Below, piece after piece: positions 1 to 4,000 of a stretch of 5,452 nucleotides of DNA. The stretch is taken from the NCBI GenBank assembly GCA_002898975.1, contig BEID01000128.1, positions 1 through 5,452 of the forward strand, given 5' to 3'. Below the pieces are notes generated by a model that worked only from the letters and a program-made list of their open reading frames with translations, did no database searches and had not been told where the DNA came from. The translations under genes and the position numbers were made by a program. The stretch comes from a bacterium HR27 (lineage in GTDB: Bacteria; Chloroflexota; Chloroflexia; Thermomicrobiales; Thermomicrobiaceae). Each line of letters begins with the position of its first letter. The first letter of the stretch is position 1.

Positions 1-4
1 AGTG

Positions 5-22
5 TTCCCGCTGCGTCGGGAA
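5..22. other. short inverted repeat before the first gene
   Basis: TTCCCG at 5-10 and CGGGAA at 17-22 can form a perfect 6-bp stem with a 6-nt loop. It lies 48 bases before the first start codon. It could be the tail of a terminator for a gene to the left, or part of the leader of the first gene. Only 70 bases of upstream sequence are present, and there is no T-run, so the role is undecided. Confidence 0.2.
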
Positions 23-58
23 ACTGATTCTCGTCTCGAGCCACGCTCTTCGGAAACG

Positions 59-69
59 AAAGGAGGGGG
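59..69 (+). promoter_or_regulatory. strong Shine-Dalgarno for the secreted protein gene
   Basis: AAAGGAGGGGG ends one base before the ATG at 71 and contains a full AGGAGG at 61-66. It decides the start. The frame is open upstream to a GTG at 2, but those 23 extra residues are charged and would bury the signal peptide. Confidence 0.85.
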
Positions 70-70
70 T

Positions 71-1384
71 ATGCGGAGACACTGGTGCCTCGCTCTCGTC
101 GCCGCTCTGCTGCTCTCGGTCGCCGTGCCCGCGACGGGCGTTTCCGGAGCGGAGTTCGCTCGGTACGAGTTCCAGCGCACCTGGGAGCGGACGGACCTGC
201 CCGTGCAACTCGGCCGAGCAGCTCGCACCTGGATGTGGGGTCCTGGACCGATCACACCGGAGGTCTGGGAGCGCTATGCGGAGGCCGAAGGGGGAGCGCG
301 AGTGGTCCAGTACTTCGATAAAACCCGCATGGAACTGAACGAAGGCGAACCGTACGATTCGCCGTGGCGGGTGACGAATGGTCTGCTGGCCAAAGAGCTG
401 GTCACTGGGCAACGGCAATACGGTCACGCAACGTTCGTCGACTACGGTCCGGCGGAGATCAACGTCGCGGGTGACCCGGACGATACGGTGGGCCCGACCT
501 ACGCGACGTTCCGCGAACTCCTGCAGGCACCACCTGTACCGGTCGGCCAGGTGATCACCGCGACGCTGGATCGAAGCGGGACGGTCGGGAACGATCCGAG
601 CTTGGCACAGTACGGGGTTACCGCGGCCGTCTTCGTACCGGAGACCAACCACACGGTCGCTTCCCCGTTCTGGGCGTTCATGAACGCGAGCGGTCCGATC
701 GCTGAGGCTGGATTCATCCGCGAGGGGCCGCTTTTCCCCAATCCGTTCTATGCGACCGGTTTTCCGATCACCGAAGCGTACTGGACAATGGTCCGTGTCG
801 GTGGTGTACCGAAGCGCGTGCTCGTGCAAGTGTTCGAGCGTCGCGTCCTCACGTACACGCCGGACAATCCACCGGGCTGGCAGGTCGAGGCCGGCAACGT
901 GGGCCAGCACTACTATCGGTGGCGCTACGAGCTGGCACCGGATCGAGGAAGCCGGAACAACCCGATCCCGCGCGGTGAAGTGGCCATGCTCTACGGTGAC
1001 TGGGAGGTGCGTGTCGTCGGTGTGATACCGAACGCGACGGAACTCGTGTTGCGTGAGAATATGTTCAACGATCCGCCGAAGCCAGGTTACCAGTTCTTCA
1101 TCGCAACGATCGAAGCGACCTATCGCGGGCCCGGTTCGGCACGTTTCGACGGGAGCTTCCGGCTGCGAGCGGTCGGTCCGGCCAACGTCTCGTACAGCAC
1201 GTTCGAGGACAGCTGTGGGGTGATTCCGGACGAGATCAGCGACCGCGAAGTTTTCAGCGGCGGGATGATCCGTGGCAATGTCTGCTGGCAAGTACTCTCG
1301 TCCGATGCCGAGAACCTGCTGATGTACGACGATCCTTTCCTGGCCGACCGCTACGTGACGACCTTCTTCCGGTTGACGCCGTGA
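71..1384 (+). CDS. secreted two-domain protein with DUF4352-like C-terminus
   Basis: The 437-residue product begins with a clear signal peptide: MRRHW, then a hydrophobic core at residues 6-20. The likely signal peptidase I site is after Ser-Gly-Ala27. Residues 28 to about 290 form an extracellular domain that I recognise from Chloroflexota proteins but for which I know no function. Its motifs include TWMWGPG, VVQYFDKTRMEL, VTNGLLAKEL, a central FWAFMNASG and the closing VGQHYYRWRYE. From about residue 296 (NPIPRGEVAML) to the end it resembles DUF4352, an immunoglobulin-like beta-sandwich found in exported proteins. Cys382 (SCGVIPD) and Cys405 (NVCWQV) may form a disulfide in this domain. No catalytic motif, lipobox or C-terminal anchor is visible, so the mature protein is probably released or loosely surface-bound. 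A perfect hairpin 17 nt after the stop suggests a single-gene transcript. Coding status is certain; the role is unknown, and binding or envelope stress functions would be guesses. Confidence 0.9.
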   Translation: MRRHWCLALVAALLLSVAVPATGVSGAEFARYEFQRTWERTDLPVQLGRAARTWMWGPGPITPEVWERYAEAEGGARVVQYFDKTRMELNEGEPYDSPWRVTNGLLAKELVTGQRQYGHATFVDYGPAEINVAGDPDDTVGPTYATFRELLQAPPVPVGQVITATLDRSGTVGNDPSLAQYGVTAAVFVPETNHTVASPFWAFMNASGPIAEAGFIREGPLFPNPFYATGFPITEAYWTMVRVGGVPKRVLVQVFERRVLTYTPDNPPGWQVEAGNVGQHYYRWRYELAPDRGSRNNPIPRGEVAMLYGDWEVRVVGVIPNATELVLRENMFNDPPKPGYQFFIATIEATYRGPGSARFDGSFRLRAVGPANVSYSTFEDSCGVIPDEISDREVFSGGMIRGNVCWQVLSSDAENLLMYDDPFLADRYVTTFFRLTP

Positions 1385-1401
1385 CACGACGAATCGAAAC
1401 G

Positions 1402-1440
1402 GCTCGGCAGCACGGCGCAGTTGGCTTCGTGCTGCCGAGC
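1402..1440 (+). terminator. perfect 13-bp hairpin, probable transcription end
   Basis: GCTCGGCAGCACG at 1402-1414 and its exact reverse complement at 1428-1440 enclose a 13-nt loop. The hairpin begins 17 nt after the stop of the secreted-protein gene. No T-run follows (next bases GTCGGTCCGA), so it is not a canonical intrinsic terminator. It could act as a weak or factor-assisted terminator or as a 3'-end stabiliser. A perfect repeat could equally be a protein-binding site. The position favours a role at the transcript end. Confidence 0.5.
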
Positions 1441-1638
1441 GTCGGTCCGAAGAGACGCGGGTGCTGGAGGCAGTAGACCGGTGCCGTTAGGGCTCCGGCC
1501 TAGTCTCGAGGCCAGCGACCAACCTTTCGAGTACGGTCACCGTTGCCGTTATGAGCAAGGGGGTGACGACGCGTTCGCGAGAGGAGTGCCCCCAGGAGCA
1601 ATGTGGGATCTCACGAGAGAGGAGTCAGGAGGGCGGGT
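1441..1638 (+). other. non-coding leader upstream of the zinc-ribbon gene
   Basis: I see no credible gene here; open frames entering it from either strand are shadows of the next gene. It contains several small inverted repeats. One is GGCCT/AGGCC at 1497-1501 and 1509-1513. A larger one pairs GGGGG at 1559-1563 with CCCCC at 1589-1593 and encloses CGCG-TT-CGCG at 1570-1579. No known riboswitch or T-box core motif was recognised, and no convincing -35/-10 pair was found. The promoter of the next gene presumably lies within this stretch. Confidence 0.4.
1627..1633 (+). promoter_or_regulatory. Shine-Dalgarno fixing the zinc-ribbon gene start
   Basis: AGGAGGG lies 5 nt before the ATG at 1639. 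It favours this start over the in-frame GTG at 1603, which would add 12 charged residues ahead of the zinc ribbon and has no such well-spaced site. Confidence 0.8.
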
Positions 1639-2370
1639 ATGGCAGTCCGGTACTGTCCGCACTGTGGCGAGCCTGTCGCCTACGCGGGGGCGGGCTACTG
1701 CGCGTACTGCGGCGAACGTCTGGAGATCGGTCGAGCGGGAACCGGCAACGGGGCCGGTAGCGGAGCGTGGGCAAGTGCAGCGCACGCGAGCGAGACACAC
1801 CCGTATCGCCGGCCGCTCTGGCTAGTCGTTGGCCTGACGATCGCGACCTTCGGCTTGTACTGGTATTACTGGATCGGCAAGAGCTGGGCCGAGATGAAAC
1901 GCGAGGTGCGTGACCCTGGCATGGATCCGATCGGGCACGCGCTGGCGATGCTGGTGCCGATCTATGGCTGGTTTCGGCTGCACGCGCACTTCCGGATTCT
2001 CAACGAGCTGCTCGAGCGAGTCGGCTCGCCACGGCGCGTCGAGCCGTCTCTGGCCGTCATCTGGGCGATTGTCGCCGCCCTCGTGAATCGGGGCGCGATC
2101 CGCCTGTGGAATCTCATCGATTTCACCCCGGATGACATCGTGTTCGCGCTCATGGTTGATTGGTTGGGCACGTTACTCCTCGTCGGCTTCGTTGCCTACG
2201 GGCAGCAGGCGTTGAACGAGTACTGGGACACGGTCGAACATCGGCCTTTGCGCTATCGAGTCAGCGTGTGGCAGTGGATCCTACTCGCCATCGGTGGCTT
2301 CTCCTTCGTCTACGGGCTCCTCACCGATCTCGGGGTAATGGCGGCGAGCTTCATCCTGGCCTCGTACTGA
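1639..2370 (+). CDS. zinc-ribbon, DUF4234-like multi-pass membrane protein
   Basis: The 243-residue product opens with a compact zinc ribbon, Cys6-x2-Cys9 and Cys21-x2-Cys24, of the type seen at the N-terminus of many uncharacterised prokaryotic membrane proteins. A Gly/Ala/Ser-rich linker covers about residues 31-52. The first membrane segment (about 60-80) contains the TFGLYWYYW signature typical of DUF4234-type proteins, and Trp83 to Glu89 continue the family pattern after it. Further hydrophobic segments lie at about 98-114, 137-156, 168-188 and 211-241, giving roughly four to six membrane spans. The zinc ribbon should be cytoplasmic. No enzymatic motif is visible and the function of the family is not established to my knowledge. 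The gene stands alone: a 254-base gap precedes it and 176 bases follow it before the next start. Gene and topology class are well supported; the biological role is not. Confidence 0.88.
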   Translation: MAVRYCPHCGEPVAYAGAGYCAYCGERLEIGRAGTGNGAGSGAWASAAHASETHPYRRPLWLVVGLTIATFGLYWYYWIGKSWAEMKREVRDPGMDPIGHALAMLVPIYGWFRLHAHFRILNELLERVGSPRRVEPSLAVIWAIVAALVNRGAIRLWNLIDFTPDDIVFALMVDWLGTLLLVGFVAYGQQALNEYWDTVEHRPLRYRVSVWQWILLAIGGFSFVYGLLTDLGVMAASFILASY

Positions 2371-2418
2371 CGGCGTCGGAGCATGCGCACGTCGAGGTGA
2401 TGAGCGGAGTGCAGAGGA

Positions 2419-2453
2419 GTCGCTGCCTGTTGCCGAAACTGCCATAGAGCGAC
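2419..2453 (+). terminator. possible weak terminator after the zinc-ribbon gene
   Basis: GTCGCT at 2419-2424 pairs with AGCGAC at 2448-2453 across a 23-nt loop and is followed by GTTTCCTC. The stem is short and the loop long, so this is a tentative call. It is placed 48 nt after the stop codon. Confidence 0.22.
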
Positions 2454-2476
2454 GTTTCCTCGATAGCTGGTAGTCG

Positions 2477-2485
2477 TGGTAAGGT
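2477..2485 (+). promoter_or_regulatory. candidate extended -10 promoter for the small gene
   Basis: TG-G-TAAGGT forms an extended -10 element (hexamer at 2480-2485). The best upstream hexamer, TTTCCT at 2455-2460, is a poor -35 with a 19-bp spacer. Transcription would begin near 2492, leaving a leader of about 55 nt. It resembles the two promoter candidates between the RNase Z and GGT-like genes in relying on an extended -10. Confidence 0.3.
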
Positions 2486-2546
2486 AAGCGTATCTCGTTT
2501 GCGTCCGAGAGCCGGGTCACGTGACAGAGGAGCGAAGGCGAAGCCG

Positions 2547-2915
2547 ATGACCACTTACCGGGCGGTGCTCGAACCGGTGCTTTCCCCCGCAGCGCTTGCG
2601 GTACTCGATCGCCTGACGCCGGTCATCTGTGCCTTGTATCAGCTCGAGATGCTCCTGGACACCGCGGTGCCGGCCGAGGATCACGCACGCTTGCGCGATC
2701 GCCTCGTGAGTCGCCTCGAGCGGATCGTCGCTATCCTGCCGGCTGATGTCTCGCCGACGGCCAACGAGATTTTCACGGCGGTCGAAGTCCTCGTGATGGA
2801 CGTCTTGGGACGAGAACTCCGGATCGGCGAAGAAATTGCCCGACTCGAGACACTCACCGAGGTGTTCCGCAGCGATCCATACCTGTACCAACTGGTGCGC
2901 GGTCAGGCGAACTGA
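2547..2915 (+). CDS. small lysine-free helical protein, function unknown
   Basis: I do not recognise this 122-residue product. It is rich in Leu, Val, Ala, Arg and Glu, with the heptad-like spacing of amphipathic helices, notably around residues 15-62 and 74-110. It has no lysine and no tryptophan, one cysteine, about 18 acidic against 12 arginine residues, and no signal peptide or membrane segment. It is therefore probably a soluble, acidic helical-bundle protein. ATG 2547 was preferred to an in-frame TTG at 2499. The extra 16 residues would be strongly basic and lysine-containing, unlike the rest, and they begin close to the proposed promoter. The ribosome-binding site is modest: AAGG at 2535-2538, with AGAGGAG at 2526-2532 further away. 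Its stop lies 64 bases from the second in-frame stop of the convergent RNase Z gene. The absence of stops and the coherent composition support a real gene. Confidence 0.7.
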   Translation: MTTYRAVLEPVLSPAALAVLDRLTPVICALYQLEMLLDTAVPAEDHARLRDRLVSRLERIVAILPADVSPTANEIFTAVEVLVMDVLGRELRIGEEIARLETLTEVFRSDPYLYQLVRGQAN

Positions 2916-2949
2916 GCGTGCCGACTCGCTGTGCGGGGGCAGGCTCTCT

Positions 2950-2978
2950 GCATCGAGGTCGCTGTCGCGCTCCGATGC
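2950..2978. terminator. possible bidirectional terminator between convergent genes
   Basis: GCATCG at 2950-2955 pairs with CGATGC at 2973-2978 across a 17-nt loop, and three inner bases could partly extend the stem. It sits between the stop of the small plus-strand gene and the second in-frame stop of the RNase Z gene, where a shared terminator would be expected. No T-run is present on either strand, so the call is tentative. Confidence 0.25.
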
Positions 2979-2985
2979 GTCAGTC
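2975..2985. repeat. 11-bp direct repeat, copy 1
   Basis: ATGCGTCAGTC here matches exactly the sequence at 3097-3107. On the minus strand it spans the second in-frame stop of the RNase Z gene (GAC-TGA). The other copy covers the premature UGA in a different codon phase. This may be chance. Confidence 0.5.
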
Positions 2986-3105
2986 CGGCGGAAAACGCAG
3001 TGTGGTGGTGCGGTGGACCGGTCCGATCTCGGTCGCGGGGAAGATGGCGCGAGCGAGCGGGAGCCAGGCCGCTGGGTCGGTGAGCGACGGACTGAAATGC
3101 GTCAG
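2980..3105 (-). pseudogene. rnz: in-frame continuation of RNase Z after the UGA
   Basis: Reading the minus strand past the UGA at 3106-3108 in the same frame gives 41 further codons before a TGA at 2980-2982. The peptide begins [11 protein letters not shown] and continues with [16 protein letters not shown]. This is the conserved RNase Z C-terminal motif, a histidine followed by F/Y-S-P, and then the helix that normally ends the protein. The histidine (residue 265 if the UGA is counted as residue 262) corresponds to the last zinc ligand of the family. The absence of other stops or frameshifts implies that the interruption is a single base change, TGG to TGA. The segment is either untranslated, reached by readthrough, or part of an intact gene hidden by a base error. 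Confidence 0.8.
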
Positions 3106-3107
3106 TC
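3097..3107. repeat. 11-bp direct repeat, copy 2
   Basis: ATGCGTCAGTC, identical to 2975-2985 and 122 bp away. It includes two bases of the premature stop on the minus strand. If the ancestral codon was TGG, the G-to-A change is also what completes the identity to the other copy. Confidence 0.5.
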
Positions 3108-3891
3108 AGAGTTGCTGCACCTGTGCGGCACGGGCGAGTTCCGCCGCTTCATGGAACAGCATGTGTCCCCGCTCGATCGCTCGCGGCAGCATGGCGGGGT
3201 CGCCGTACATACCCTCGCAGATCAGGAGGTCGGCATCCTTGACGAACGCGGGGAGCTCGGGCGTCGGGCGTGTGTCGGTGACGAAAGCGAGCGTGATGCC
3301 ACGGCGGGGAGGTCCGAGCACCTCTTCGGGAGAAACAATACGGCCACCCACCTCCACTGGCTCGCCACGCTGGAGTTGGCGCCAGAACTGTACGGGAATG
3401 CCGAGCGCCCGAGCACGCTCGGGGAGGAAGCGACGGCCGCGAGGCCGATGGAGCGTGTAGGCCAGGCAGGGAACACGGTGCGCGACCGGCAAGGTCCGCA
3501 CGAGCAATCCCCCGGGGAGCTGCAACTCGCTCGTGCCTTCGAGCTCGAGCACCTCGAGAGCGAACGGCAGGACCGGTACGATCGAGCGCAGCGCGTGCAC
3601 GACGCGAGACGTGCCATGCGGGCCCACGATGCGGACCGGTTCCTCGCGTTCGGCGAAGGCCAGCGAAAAGAGGATGCCCGGCAACCCGGCCACGTGGTCG
3701 GCGTGGAGGTGCGTGAGGAGAATCGTATCGAGATCGCGGAAGCTCCAGCCGGTGTAGCGCCAGGAGATCTGGGTACCTTCGCCGCAGTCGATGAGCACCG
3801 TGTGCCCCTCGCAACGGACGAGCAGCGCCGAGAGCCAGCGCTCCGGGAGCGGCATCATTCCACCGGTTCCGAGAAGACACACGTCGATCAT
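3106..3891 (-). CDS. rnz: ribonuclease Z, truncated by in-frame UGA
   Basis: This is a metallo-beta-lactamase-fold protein of the RNase Z (tRNase Z, ElaC) family, which removes the 3' trailer from tRNA precursors in the cytoplasm. Visible motifs are LLGTGGMMP (6-14), DCGEGTQ (35-41), the metal motif His61-x-His63-x-Asp65-His66, His138, Asp206 in VTDTRP, and [12 protein letters not shown] from 242. The flexible tRNA-binding arm is about 148-180, with ALGIP and LQRGEPV. The frame stops after residue 261 at UGA, before the conserved L-T-H motif. The product therefore lacks the last zinc-ligand histidine and about 40 residues of the usual length near 300. As encoded it should be inactive unless UGA is decoded. 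I chose ATG 3891 because [11 protein letters not shown] matches the family start. A GTG at 3918 would add nine residues but lies almost at the proposed transcription start. The ribosome-binding site is weak (GGAAG close to the ATG). RNase Z is essential in some bacteria, which makes the break surprising. Confidence 0.87.
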   Translation of the reverse strand: MIDVCLLGTGGMMPLPERWLSALLVRCEGHTVLIDCGEGTQISWRYTGWSFRDLDTILLTHLHADHVAGLPGILFSLAFAEREEPVRIVGPHGTSRVVHALRSIVPVLPFALEVLELEGTSELQLPGGLLVRTLPVAHRVPCLAYTLHRPRGRRFLPERARALGIPVQFWRQLQRGEPVEVGGRIVSPEEVLGPPRRGITLAFVTDTRPTPELPAFVKDADLLICEGMYGDPAMLPRAIERGHMLFHEAAELARAAQVQQL

Positions 3892-3927
3892 GCTTCCGCG
3901 CTCGTCCAGTTGCCGCACCGGAGGTGA

Positions 3928-3936
3928 ATCCTACCA
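3928..3936 (-). promoter_or_regulatory. candidate extended -10 promoter for rnz
   Basis: On the minus strand TG-G-TAGGAT forms an extended -10 element with its hexamer at 3933-3928. No good -35 is present. Transcription would start near 3921, giving a leader of about 30 nt to ATG 3891. It lies only two bases from the -35 of the opposite promoter, so polymerases serving the two genes would compete. Confidence 0.4.
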
Positions 3937-3938
3937 CG

Positions 3939-3967
3939 TTGGAGACGAGCCACCGGCGTGCTAGCAT
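3939..3967 (+). promoter_or_regulatory. sigma-70-type promoter for the GGT-like gene
   Basis: TTGGAG at 3939-3944, a 17-bp spacer and TAGCAT at 3962-3967 form a reasonable vegetative promoter. It is strengthened by an extended -10 TG at 3959-3960. Transcription would start near 3974, about 27 nt before the ATG at 4001. Confidence 0.55.
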
Positions 3968-3989
3968 GCCGCTGGGACGGTTCAGGGCT

Positions 3990-3994
3990 GGAGG
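3990..3994 (+). promoter_or_regulatory. Shine-Dalgarno for the GGT-like gene
   Basis: GGAGG lies 6 nt before ATG 4001, an optimal spacing that fixes this start. The product from this ATG begins with the normal N-terminus of the family. Confidence 0.8.
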
Positions 3995-4000
3995 CGAACG

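Noticed and set aside
1385..1638. T-box or other known riboswitch in the leader
   Set aside because: No T-box core or other conserved riboswitch motif could be found by eye, and the downstream gene is not a typical target.
1551..1825. Possible small genes starting at ATG 1551 or ATG 1601
   Set aside because: Both run into the zinc-ribbon gene in other frames and give Arg/Gly-rich translations. The AGGAG before 1601 is only two bases from its ATG, too close to be efficient.
3106..3108. Selenocysteine at the RNase Z UGA
   Set aside because: The conserved residue there is expected to be Trp, not Cys. I see no convincing SECIS-like hairpin just downstream, and RNase Z is not a known selenoprotein family.
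2836..3927. 363-codon plus-strand open frame opposite RNase Z
   Set aside because: It is antisense to the recognisable RNase Z gene along most of its length, overlaps the end of the small gene, and has a charged low-complexity composition with no family motif. Long stop-free shadows are expected at this GC content.
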